Positions 1 through 8,600 of a stretch of DNA of 17,968 nucleotides are shown here, in pieces; within the stretch, counting starts at the first letter, position 1, and each line of letters starts with the position of its first letter. Origin of the DNA: Acidobacteriota bacterium. GTDB lineage: Bacteria; Acidobacteriota; Terriglobia; UBA7540. The DNA lies in NCBI GenBank assembly GCA_021827245.1, contig JAKAWN010000096.1, forward strand, positions 1 to 17,968, given 5' to 3'. Under the pieces are notes generated by a model. The model was not told where the DNA came from. It made no database searches and saw nothing but the letters and a program-made list of their open reading frames with translations. The position numbers were made by a program, and so were the translations under genes.

Positions 1-60
1 CTGCGTCGCAAAGTCTCCCTGCGCCCTGCCGCCGACCGAGCCAACTCAGTCATGCGCTGA
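1..60 (+). other. possible C-terminal end of an upstream gene
   Basis: Frame 1 is open from the first base to a TGA at 58-60 and encodes a short arginine-rich tail (LRRKVSLRPAADRANSVMR). A terminator-like hairpin follows at 116-145, which would fit a gene end. Nineteen codons are too few for any identification, and this could be chance. Confidence 0.2.
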
Positions 61-115
61 GACTCGTCGCCCCGTCGCAATCGGCGTCTGTTCAAATTTA
101 TACGTTTTTAAATGC

Positions 116-145
116 GCGCCGACAGGAAATCGGCGCCCGGTTTTT
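116..145 (+). terminator. Rho-independent terminator-like hairpin
   Basis: GCGCCGA (116-122) pairs perfectly with TCGGCGC (130-136) around a 7-nt loop. CCGG and a run of five T (141-145) follow. It would end plus-strand transcription entering from the left edge. The four bases between stem and T run make it imperfect. Confidence 0.4.
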
Positions 146-195
146 GCTGTCCACGCCTGCGTTGGCCTCGCTGCGAATTTTCTGCGCGAATTTGC

Positions 196-224
196 TTGAC
201 AGCGAAGGGCTACTGTGCTAGTCT
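196..224 (+). promoter_or_regulatory. sigma70-type promoter reading rightward into the repeat region
   Basis: A consensus -35 TTGACA (196-201) is followed by a 17-nt spacer and a -10-like TAGTCT (219-224). It points right, yet no plus-strand protein gene follows until 2550. The predicted start near 231 would transcribe the repeat array at 304-525 and then run antisense to the TIM-barrel gene. Either a non-coding RNA is made or the promoter is part of a dispersed element. Not proven active. Confidence 0.45.
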
Positions 225-303
225 ATGTTGTGTTTGGCAGGCCGGCAGGTCTCGATCGCTGGTCAGGGAATAGATAGTCCGATCAGACTGTTATTTCGCT
301 TTT

Positions 304-525
304 AAGCTGTTGAAAACACAGGGCCGGATCGTTTGGCATTAAAAATGTGAGACAAAAAGAATTCTTTTTTGCAAAACGAACCGGAGAAGTGATTGAAAAC
401 AAAGGATCGGCCTGAAAAACGAACCGGATAAACGGCCAAACGAACCTAAAACGAAGCTACCGAAGTTGTTGAAAATATTAGAGCGCATAAAAAACGAACC
501 GGAACGAACCGAAAAACGAATCGGA
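304..525 (+). repeat. array of AACGAACCGGA-like and GTTGAAAA-like repeats
   Basis: Two interleaved repeat types are visible. Type A, core AAACGAACCGGA, occurs at 373-385, 415-428 and 489-503, with partial or diverged copies at 438-446, 448-457, 503-511 and 512-525. Type B, about 24 nt with core GAAGTTGTTGAAAA, occurs at 304-331, 386-410 and 462-485, spaced 82 and 76 nt. Together 386-428 and 462-503 form two diverged copies of an about 42-nt B+A unit. A perfect 16-bp palindrome (AAAAAGAATTCTTTTT, 354-369) sits just before the first A copy. No reading frame is open through the array, and copies are too irregular for CRISPR. Function unknown; it resembles dispersed intergenic repeats I associate with Acidobacteriota, from memory only. 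Confidence 0.7.
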
Positions 526-604
526 GCTTTGCCCCAATCGTTCCGCAGCCACCGCCTAGCCCTTTTGTGACAGGTGTACTCCTGCCGCGGGTTGCCCTCC
601 CGGG

Positions 605-639
605 AAAAAAATTGCGCAGCAGTCAGCAGTCATTGCCGC
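605..639 (-). terminator. possible terminator of the TIM-barrel gene
   Basis: Read on the minus strand, GCGGCA (639-634) can pair with TGCTGC (621-616), including one G-U pair, across a 12-nt loop. GCAA and seven T (611-605) follow. It lies 27 nt past the stop codon at 666. Confidence 0.4.
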
Positions 640-665
640 CGCCATGATCAATATGCTCGCTTGTT

Positions 666-1553
666 TCAGATTCGGACGGTCTTGAGGTAGTGGAGGTCTT
701 CCACGATCTGCTCATGTGCCCGGTCGCTCTCGTCTTCGACGTAGTAGTGCTTCACGCCGACGTGTTCGGCCTCGCGCAGGATCGCGGGCATATCCATGCG
801 GCCGGTGCCGATCGGCACATCCCAACTGACCGGCTCGCCGCCCGTATAGTTGTGGGTGGGCGGTCCTTTCTTCATGTCTTTCAGGTGCATCAGCCGCCAG
901 CGGTTCGGGTATTTCTCAAGATAGGCGACGGGGCTTTGGCCGGGATCAACCAACCAGAAAATATCCATCTCGAAGTCCACGTATTCCGGGTTGGTTTCTT
1001 TTACCAGCGTGTCAAACAGCGGATGCCCCCGGTAGGGCTGGAACTCGTAGCCGTGCGTGTGGTGGCCGAAGTGCAGGCCTTCGGCGCGGAATCGCTTTCC
1101 CCACTCGTTGTAAAGTCTGGCGGTTTCGCGGCAGAGTTCGATGGTGAATGGGCCCTCGTGCGGAATCCACGCATTCACCACATTGGTAGCACCCAGGGTG
1201 TGGGCATTCTCAGCCACCGTGCCATGCTCCGTCTTGAACTGGTCGTAGGTGGCCATCATGCTGGTGCAGGGCAGGCCCACCTCGTCGAGCAGGGAGCGAT
1301 ACTCTTTGGCGGACAAGCCGTAAAGCTCCGGCGCCTCCATTTCCGTGTAGCCCACCTGCTTGCCATAGGCCATGGCCGCTTTCACCGAGGCCGCATCGCC
1401 GGACTTGATCTGGTGGCGCAGGCTGTAGAGTTGCAGCCCGAATGGCCCGCGAAAAGGATGCGATTGTTGAGCAGCGAGGCTCTCTTTCACTGGAGCCATC
1501 GCTCCTGCCAGCCCCGCTCCAATCACACCCAAGAACTGTCGGCGCGATTTCAT
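666..1553 (-). CDS. Tat-exported sugar phosphate isomerase/epimerase-like TIM-barrel protein
   Basis: The 295-residue product starts at the ATG at 1553, preceded by a GGGAGG ribosome-binding site. A longer frame reaching 1643 exists, but the ATG at 1553 opens directly with the twin-arginine signal SRRQFLG (residues 3-9), a hydrophobic stretch and an AAQQ-type cleavage region near residue 30. The mature part resembles the xylose isomerase-like TIM-barrel (AP endonuclease 2) family: FGLQLYSLR at the first strand, EAPELYGLS, HHTHGYEF, FEMDIFWLVDPG, LMHLKDM and YYVEDESD. The Glu/Asp/His residues in these late strands are the usual divalent-metal ligands of the family. Such proteins isomerise or epimerise sugars or inositols, but the substrate cannot be read from sequence. 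Export by Tat suggests the folded metalloprotein acts in the periplasm. It appears to be a single-gene unit. Confidence 0.88.
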   Translation of the reverse strand: MKSRRQFLGVIGAGLAGAMAPVKESLAAQQSHPFRGPFGLQLYSLRHQIKSGDAASVKAAMAYGKQVGYTEMEAPELYGLSAKEYRSLLDEVGLPCTSMMATYDQFKTEHGTVAENAHTLGATNVVNAWIPHEGPFTIELCRETARLYNEWGKRFRAEGLHFGHHTHGYEFQPYRGHPLFDTLVKETNPEYVDFEMDIFWLVDPGQSPVAYLEKYPNRWRLMHLKDMKKGPPTHNYTGGEPVSWDVPIGTGRMDMPAILREAEHVGVKHYYVEDESDRAHEQIVEDLHYLKTVRI

Positions 1554-1830
1554 GCGTTTGCCCTCCCCGTTTCTCCTGGCTTGCACGGTTTCCTGACGGG
1601 TATCGCCAGCGCCCCGCCCGTAGGAAAGACCATTATACGCCAACGGTTTGTATCCGAGAGGTTGATTCAGGTTTTAGATGAGGAGAAGCATTACAGGCGG
1701 CGAGAGAGATTCTCTACTAGGAGTCTGTCGGAGATAGATTTGGTCCGACGCAGAATCAACAAGTTACAAAAGTTTGACCGTCCGTAAGTTATTGATTCTT
1801 GGTTCAGGATTGGTTATCTGCGACACACTC

Positions 1831-2034
1831 CTAGCGTACGGACCGTGGACCGCGCAATAATCGGGCGGGAAAGGCGATGATGGCTACAAGCAGCGCCAGG
1901 ACTCCTTCGACGGCGATGCCTAGAATTCTGAATGGCAACAGAAGAAGCCAGACAAACGGATACAGCACCAGCGCCAACAGCGCCAGAGGCCAGCAAAGAA
2001 CCAGCAGAATGCACCAGAGCAGAAATTTGATCAT
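1831..2034 (-). CDS. small hydrophobic membrane protein, function unknown
   Basis: A 67-residue protein made almost entirely of Leu, Ile, Val, Ala, Phe and Trp, with two or three closely spaced membrane segments (about residues 2-30 and 36-58) and a basic tail (RLLRGPRSVR). The ATG at 2034 is chosen over an upstream in-frame TTG at 2043 because GGGAG lies 9 nt before it. The composition, the WP and YPFVWLLLLPF motifs and the proper ribosome-binding site favour a real gene over chance. Stand-alone on the minus strand, 277 bp upstream of the TIM-barrel start, and diverging from the GH3 gene. I recognise no named family; a small inner-membrane protein is the most that can be said. Confidence 0.6.
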   Translation of the reverse strand: MIKFLLWCILLVLCWPLALLALVLYPFVWLLLLPFRILGIAVEGVLALLVAIIAFPARLLRGPRSVR

Positions 2035-2549
2035 CAAGAACAACTCCCACTGTCGTTGCTACTTTTTATACGCACTGAAGATAGGAATGTTCCCCCAAGT
2101 TTCCTGCTCGAGGATAAATTCACGCTGGCAGGATAAGCCGCGCGGTTTGGACAATCAGGCTTCAGGGCACATTCTGCGATTCACTCAAGCTGTGGAGCCC
2201 GGTGGATTGGGGCGAAGGCATGCCAAAATGCGCCAAAATCGCGGACCCCAATCCAAGCCCTGCAATTTACAACGAAACGCCAAAACTACAAATCAAAATG
2301 GAGATCAGAAAAATGGCATCTAACCAATTTCTCAGGACTTTCGGATATGAAACCTTGTTACCTGAGATGCGAGGCAAAACTCTTGCGAAGATCGAAAAAT
2401 CGTCGGCGCATTCCCAATAACGACGAGGGTTATGTCCCGACCCTCCAAATGGGAGGTCGAATTAGAGACAGGTTGTAGCTGAACCGGCGAATACGGAGAC
2501 TATGAGGCCTTAATTTAGATGAGGCCGAATTTCAGAATGGGAGGTTTTG
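2035..2549. other. 515-bp spacer before the GH3 gene, no convincing gene
   Basis: The short open frames here (for example a 72-codon plus frame at 2202-2420) show no recognisable domain or ribosome-binding site. The spacer holds a 9-bp perfect inverted repeat, GGATTGGGG (2204-2212) with CCCCAATCC (2246-2254), around a 33-nt loop. A second imperfect hairpin lies near 2438-2460 (CGACCCTCC and GGGAGGTCG arms). The promoters of the divergent small membrane protein and the GH3 gene must lie here, but I see no clear -35/-10 pair. Confidence 0.5.
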
Positions 2550-4928
2550 ATGACTCGACGTGAATTTGCATCAATATTGGCTTGGGCCGGCATGATGTTT
2601 GGAGGTGGGCGCAAGGCGTCCGCAGCGCCAGGAGCGGAAGGCGAAGCCCAGGGCGGGTCACAGGGATCTGGCCAGGGGATTGGGGCGGTTGCTGACTATC
2701 GCAATCCCAAGCTCCCCATCGAACAGCGCACGGCAGATTTATTGCGGCGCATGACGCTGGAAGAGAAAGTTGAACAATTGAGAAGTGGTAGGACCTCAAG
2801 TTACGGAATTATCGACCCTACCGGCGAATTCACAGACAAGAGCATCCAGGGCGATTTCCGGCAGATTTATCTTATGAACACGACCCATGGCCCTCGCTAT
2901 CAGGCCGTTTACCGGAACGCGCTGCAACGCTATGCGGTGGAGAAAACCCGCCTGGGTATTCCGCAGATTTTCCAGAACGAGGCCTTGCACGGCTTCGTAG
3001 CAGACAGCGCAACCAGTTTCCCTGAAGCCATTGCCCTCGGGTGCACGTGGGACCCCGAGCTGATCCAGCGGGCCTTCACCGCCGTGGCAGACGAAGCTGC
3101 CTCAACAGGGATCAATCAGGTTTTTGCACCTGTGTTCAATCTGGCCCGCGACCCGCGTTGGGGCAGGACTCAAGAGACTTACGGTGAAGACCCTTATCTG
3201 TCCACCCGCATCGGCGTAGCCGCCACCAAGGGGCTGCAGGGCGAGAATTACCTGATTGACCGCCATCATGTGCTGGCTACCGCAAAACACTTTGCAGCCC
3301 TTGGCGAGCCGTGGGGCGGGCGCAACACGGCCCCCGCGAACTACGCAGAGCGCGACCTGCGGGAAGTTTTCTTCCCAATGTTTCGCGCTGCGGTGAAGGA
3401 AGCCCATATAGGGAGCGTCATGGCTGCCTACTGCGAGATCAATGGAGGCATCCCCTGCCACATTAATCACTGGCTGCTGGAGGACGTCCTGCGGGGCGAG
3501 TGGGGTTTTGATGGATATGTCACGTCTGACGGCGCGGGCCTTGAGATGCTGGTCGACGTTCATCACATCGCCGCGGATTACGCCGGGGCGGCGCGGATGG
3601 CGCTCAAAGCGGGTGTCGATTATGACCGCTCGCCAGGGTTTGTCTATGAGACTCTGGTGGAACAGGTCCGTGCCGGCCGGGTCCCGGAAAGCGAAGTCGA
3701 CCGGGCCGTCTCCAGAATCCTCTCGGTGAAGTTCCGGCTTGGGCTGTTTGAAAATCCTTATGTCGATCCGGACTACGCGGAGAAAATCACCAACTGCGAG
3801 GCGCATCGCAAGCTGGCGCTGGAAGTTGCGCAGAAGGCCGTGGTGCTGCTGAAGAATGAGAACAACATGCTTCCTCTGGACCTGAAGAAGCTCAAAACCA
3901 TTGCAGTGATCGGCCCGAACGCGGCGAGCGTGCATCTGGGAGGCTACAGCCGGCCTGCGGGCGGCGGCATCACCCTGCTGGAAGGCATTCGGCAACGCGT
4001 GGGTTCGGCGGCGCATGTAGTCTACTCCCAGGGATGTGAGATCACTGCCGGCATTCAGGACTGGAAGGCGGGCGATGAGAATAATGTCAGGCTTCCAAAC
4101 CCCAAGACGCAACTCGAAAGCATCCGCGCCGCGACCGAGGTTGCGCGCAAGGCGGACGTGGTCATTCTGGTTGTGGGGGGCAATGAGGCTACGTGTCGCG
4201 AGGCGTGGCCGCATCATCTGGGCGACCGGGCTTCTCTCGACATGGTGGGCTTTCAGGACCAGTTGGTCCGGTCGGTCGTCGAAACCGGGACTCCCACGGT
4301 GGTTTTCCTGATTAACGGCCGCCCGCTCTCGATCAATTACGTGGCCGAGCACGTTCCCGCGATCCTGGAAGGCTGGTACCTGGGTCAGGAGGGCGGTACG
4401 GCGGCGGCCCAGGTGCTGTTCGGCGATGTGAACCCCGGCGGTAAGCTTTCCATCACCTTTCCGCGCACTGTCGGAGAGGTTCCAGCCTACTACTATCGCA
4501 AACCTTCGGCCGATATCCCCTATCTGTTCGAGAAGCGCGGCCCGCTTTTTCCCTTCGGCCATGGCTTGAGCTATACGACCTTCAAGTTTTCCAACCTGAA
4601 ACTCTCGCCGGCTCAGATTGCCTCCGAAGGCGAGACCACCGTCAGCGTGGATGTGACCAACACGGGCCAGCGGGCGGGCGACGAGGTGGCGCAACTCTAT
4701 TTGCGAGACCGCGTGAGTAGCGTGACGCGGCCGGTCAAGCAGCTTGCCGGCTTCCAACGGATTCACCTGAAGCCGGACGAGACACAAACGGTGCGCTTCA
4801 AGCTGACGCCAGCGGAACTTGGCTTCTACAACGCGGATATGCACTGGGTTGTCGAGCCGGGCACATTCGATATCATGGTCGGTTCGAGCTCGATCCAGAC
4901 GATCAATACAACTCTGGAAGTGGTTTAA
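2550..4928 (+). CDS. Tat-exported GH3 beta-glycosidase (beta-glucosidase/xylosidase type)
   Basis: A 792-residue enzyme that releases sugars from the non-reducing ends of beta-linked oligosaccharides. The ATG at 2550 has GGGAGG 5 nt upstream; an in-frame TTG just before it is too close to that site. A twin-arginine signal (TRREFAS, residues 2-8) and small-residue region end near residue 27. The GH3 TIM barrel (about 45-380) shows RDPRWGRTQETYGEDP, the KH pair at 246-247 and the nucleophile motif TSDGAGL with Asp327. The alpha/beta sandwich domain (about 405-640) has the GGNEATCREAW loop, where the acid/base Glu is expected but cannot be fixed by eye. A fibronectin type III-like domain (about 690-770, QLYLRD and VKQLAGF) ends the protein. 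Three-domain order and length are normal for bacterial GH3. Glucosidase versus xylosidase cannot be decided. Monocistronic. Confidence 0.95.
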   Translation: MTRREFASILAWAGMMFGGGRKASAAPGAEGEAQGGSQGSGQGIGAVADYRNPKLPIEQRTADLLRRMTLEEKVEQLRSGRTSSYGIIDPTGEFTDKSIQGDFRQIYLMNTTHGPRYQAVYRNALQRYAVEKTRLGIPQIFQNEALHGFVADSATSFPEAIALGCTWDPELIQRAFTAVADEAASTGINQVFAPVFNLARDPRWGRTQETYGEDPYLSTRIGVAATKGLQGENYLIDRHHVLATAKHFAALGEPWGGRNTAPANYAERDLREVFFPMFRAAVKEAHIGSVMAAYCEINGGIPCHINHWLLEDVLRGEWGFDGYVTSDGAGLEMLVDVHHIAADYAGAARMALKAGVDYDRSPGFVYETLVEQVRAGRVPESEVDRAVSRILSVKFRLGLFENPYVDPDYAEKITNCEAHRKLALEVAQKAVVLLKNENNMLPLDLKKLKTIAVIGPNAASVHLGGYSRPAGGGITLLEGIRQRVGSAAHVVYSQGCEITAGIQDWKAGDENNVRLPNPKTQLESIRAATEVARKADVVILVVGGNEATCREAWPHHLGDRASLDMVGFQDQLVRSVVETGTPTVVFLINGRPLSINYVAEHVPAILEGWYLGQEGGTAAAQVLFGDVNPGGKLSITFPRTVGEVPAYYYRKPSADIPYLFEKRGPLFPFGHGLSYTTFKFSNLKLSPAQIASEGETTVSVDVTNTGQRAGDEVAQLYLRDRVSSVTRPVKQLAGFQRIHLKPDETQTVRFKLTPAELGFYNADMHWVVEPGTFDIMVGSSSIQTINTTLEVV

Positions 4929-5126
4929 GAGAAGTTGGACCAGCGACAACAACGCCGGAAATCTATCTTGCGCCTTGCCGGGTGCTCGCCTTCCGGGAAG
5001 TTGCCACGGGAGGCAAGGACACTGGGTTTTCGATTGTATCGCGCTTTGCTAGCCAGGAGGCGAGGATGAAAACATTCGGCAAACCATAGCCCGAAACTCA
5101 GGCGGCAAGCTCCGCGCTCAGTGTAT
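4929..5126. other. spacer after the GH3 gene with inverted repeat
   Basis: No gene seen. CCTTGCC (4973-4979) pairs with GGCAAGG (5012-5018), enclosing a smaller TTCCGGGAA hairpin. There is no T run, so a terminator role is uncertain. The 14-mer CGGCAAACCATAGC occurs at 5077-5090 and again at 5142-5155, the second copy inside the permease remnant, suggesting a small local duplication. Confidence 0.4.
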
Positions 5127-5290
5127 CTCAGAAGCGGTTCCCGGCAAACCATAGCAGTAGCGGCGCAGCGCCTGAGCCAGGGCGCCGGCGATGTCGATAG
5201 CCACCCCCATCAGCGCAAGCTTGAGACCTTGCCCGACGACCATCCTGAGGACATCGCTTTTCTGTGCCCCCAGCGCCATTCTGATTAGCG
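5127..5290 (-). pseudogene. remnant of an ADOP/MacB-type ABC transporter permease
   Basis: On the minus strand the segment from about 5285 reads IRMALGAQKSDVLRMVVGQG followed by KLALMGVAIDIAGALAQALR and YGLPG. This is the highly conserved membrane-proximal stretch near the C-terminus of FtsX/MacB-like permeases of the large acidobacterial ADOP type (family pattern IRMALGAQ...V..G..L...G...G...A......YG). Only about 50 residues remain. The upstream half of the protein and the usual C-terminal PARRA region are absent, apart from a weak HPARRKID match near 4984 that may be chance. No ribosome-binding site fits. I read it as a decayed gene end in the GH3-tricorn spacer. Confidence 0.65.
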
Positions 5291-5625
5291 TGAGGCTTTG
5301 AACGACACCTGGGCCTACAGGGAGGAGAAGAAGGAGCCAAGCAACCGGCACCAGGCAATGCGGCAACTGTCAGCCACGTATTTTCATCTTATTGGAGCCG
5401 GCCTCTGCGTAGTTTCGGCTTGGAACTTCCTGGAATCTGGAAACTTGGCCACGAGCTGGCAGGAAAAACAGCTTTGGGGATATTTCGGATATGCTGCGAT
5501 ACAACGCGGATGTGTGCGGCCATTTATAGAGTAGGCGCGGCCATTTTTTCGGTGTTTTGACACCATGGGACCTGCTGCTCGGGCCCTCTGTGCTGTCTCC
5601 TAGATCCGCAGCCGAGGATTGCTAC
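5291..5625. other. 335-bp spacer upstream of the tricorn-like gene
   Basis: No gene is supported; a 78-codon plus frame at 5298-5534 has no family resemblance. GCGGCCATTT is repeated directly at 5516-5525 and 5537-5546. A ribosome-binding site GAGG at 5613-5616 serves the downstream gene. No convincing -35/-10 pair was found. Confidence 0.45.
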
Positions 5626-8600
5626 ATGACATTCAGGACTTTTAAGACTTTTGCCTGCGCGCTTGGCGCAGCGCTCTTTTTGATTCTGATTTCACAGAAC
5701 GTAGTGGCCCAAGAGGTGCCCGGCCCGGTGCAAGCGTTGATCCGCTATCCCAGCATCCATGGTGACGCCGTGGTGTTCGAAGCCGGGGGCGCGGTGTGGA
5801 AAGTCGGGGTGGAGGGAGGCGAGGCCGTGCGTCTGACCACGGATTCGGGTTACGACTCGCATCCGGCGGTCTCACCCAATGGCAAGTGGGTCGCCTTTAC
5901 CGGCTGGTACCGCGGCAATACCGATGTTTATGTGGTCTCGATTGACGGCGGCCCCGTCAAGCAGTTGACCTGGCGTTCGATAAATAAGCCCATCAACGGC
6001 AAGATCAGGATCGCACCGGACAACATCGTCATCGGCTGGACGCCTGACAGCCGCGACGTTGTCTTCCTGACGCAGCGCGATAGCTTCAATCCACAGATTG
6101 AGCGCGCTTTCGAGATGCCGATCACCGGGGGATTGCCTACGGCGCTACCGATGCCGTGGACTGGACCACTCTCCTTTAATAGCGGCGGCACGGTCGTCGC
6201 CTACAACAAATTGTCCCGCATACTGCGCGCATTTCACCGCAAGCACTATTACGGCGGACAGGCGGACAATATCTACACCTATAACCTGGCCACCGGCGCC
6301 AGCACGCAGTTGACCCACTGGAAGGGTGAAGACACCTTCCCGTTGTGGGTGGGCGACAAGCTGTTTTTCGCATCGGACCGCGGCCCCAACGGCGTCCTCA
6401 ATCTGTGGGAGAAGAACCTTAAGACTGGTTCCACCCGGCAGGTGACGCATTTTGCCGTCTACGACGTCGACTGGCCGAGCGCGGGCAATACCGGTATCGC
6501 GATGTCCGACGGCGGCAAGCTTTACGTGTATTCGTTCCGGACCGGCAAGGTGAAACAGGTGCCGGTCACGGTGCCGCTGAGTGGCTCGCATACGCTGCCG
6601 TATGAGTATGCAGCGGCGAAGATGATCCGGGGTGCCGGCGTGGCGCCGGACGGCAAGCTGGCGGTCTTCAGCGCGCGCGGCGCGCTGTTCACTGTGCCGG
6701 TCAGTTACGGACACACCACGGACCTGAGCAAAACCGTGGCCAGCAACGACAAAGATCCTGCCTGGTCCCCGAATGGCAAATGGATCGCTTATATACGTGA
6801 TGACGGATTGGACAGCCAAGTGATGTTGCGCGCCGCAGACGGCCAGGGCTCCCCGCGCGCGTTGACGCAGGAGGCCGATCTGACCTACTCGGGACCCCTG
6901 GCGTGGAGTCCCAATGGCCACTGGTTGACCTACACCAACTCGCGGCAGCAGCTCTGGCTGGTGAACACAAAGACTGGCGCGCGCAAAGAAGTGACCTCGG
7001 ACCCGCAGATGGTCGTTGGCGCATTCCAGGACGCCGCGTTCTCACCGGACAGTCGCTGGCTGGCGTTCTCCAAGCACCTGCCAAATCATCTGCGCGCCCT
7101 GTTCATATACGGCATCGATAGCGGCGTGTTGCACCAGGTCAGCCGCGGTAATTTCAGTGACAGCCACCCGGTCTTTTCACACAACGGCAAGTACCTGTTT
7201 TTCGTGTCCGCCCGCCTCGTAAACCCTGTGCTATCGAGCTACAACTTCGGCGCCTCCGGCGTGGTTCCGGACGGCCTGTACGTGACCACGCTCCAGGCGA
7301 GCACGCCCTCACCGTTCGCGCCGCGTACGCAGCACCCCACTGCTCCTTCGCACAAGCCGAAGCATGGCAAGAGCAAGAGCGAGGGTGAAAGCAAAAGCAA
7401 GAACAAGCCGGCGGTACCCCAGGTAAAGATCGATTTCCCTGGCCTCATCGAGCGAGCGGTTCAGGTGCCGGTGCCGGCCGCGAACATCATGCAGGTTGCG
7501 CAGTTCAAGGGCGTCGTGTACTACGCGACCGCGCCGGTGCCCGTGCTGGGCGGGGCCATTCCGGGCGAGGTGCCGCAATTGCGTGCCTACAATTTGACCA
7601 AGCGCAAGGGGTTGACGCTCGCCCAGGGCAAGGGTATCGGCAAGGGCTTCGCGCTGTCGGCCGACGGCTCGACGCTGCTTTACGAGCAGCACGGCCATTG
7701 GGTGCTGCGCCCGGCGGTGTTCAAGAACCAAGCCAAGGTCAAGACGCTCAACACCGCGAACATGCAACTGCGAGTCGATCCGCGCGCCGAATGGAGGGAG
7801 ATTTTCAACGAAGCGTGGCGCAATGTGAGCGATTACTTCGTAAATCCCGATCTGATCAAGAGCAAGTGGGCAGCTGTCGGCAAGCAATACCGGGCGCTGC
7901 TGCCGCTGGTGCAGGACCGGGAAGATCTCAACTACGTCATTGCCAATATGATCGGCTCGCTGGGCGAGAGCCACATGTACATCTTCGGCGGCGCCATGGG
8001 CTGGAAGACCGCTCCGCAGCCGACTGCCGGCCTGGGCGTTGAATTTGCACTGAATGCCAAGGCCGGGCGCTACTACCTCAAGCGCATCTTCCACGGCGAT
8101 AATACTGTGCCGGGCTATTACGCGCCGCTTGCGCAGCCGGGGCTCAAGGTAAAGGAGGGGGACTACGTGCTGGCGATTAACGGCCAGCCGCTGGCCGCCC
8201 CGACTAATCCGTATGAGCTCCTGCAGGGCACTCTGGGGCAGACTATATCGCTTACTGTGGCAGCCACGCCCACCGGCGAACCGTGGACCATCCTCGTCAA
8301 GCCGATCGTCAATAGCGGCAAGCTGCATCTGCTGCACTGGATCAACAACAATCGGCGCGAGGTGGCCAAGCTCTCTGACGGCAGGATCGGCTACGTGTAT
8401 CTGGACGACATGGAAGCCACCGGTCTGCACGAGTTCGTGCGGCAATTCTATAGTCAAATCAACAAGCCCGGGCTTATTATCGATGACCGTTGGAACCTCG
8501 GCGGTTTCATCGACACCATTCTGTTCAACCAGCTCACGCAAAAGATAGCGGCAGCCTGGATCGACCGTCATGGCGCGTACTTTCAAAGTCCGGAGGACGC

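Noticed and set aside
304..525. CRISPR array
   Set aside because: The repeats are of two kinds, diverged and unevenly spaced, without unique spacers of constant length or nearby cas genes.
690..1787. 365-codon plus-strand open frame
   Set aside because: It lies antisense to the TIM-barrel gene and has the His/Val/Gln-rich composition of a shadow frame. It has no family match.
2202..2420. 72-codon plus-strand open frame before the GH3 gene
   Set aside because: There is no ribosome-binding site and no recognisable motif, and it overlaps an inverted repeat.
3102..4952. 616-codon minus-strand open frame
   Set aside because: It is a complete overlap of the GH3 gene on the other strand. Arg/His-rich composition and lack of domains mark it as a shadow of GC-rich codons.
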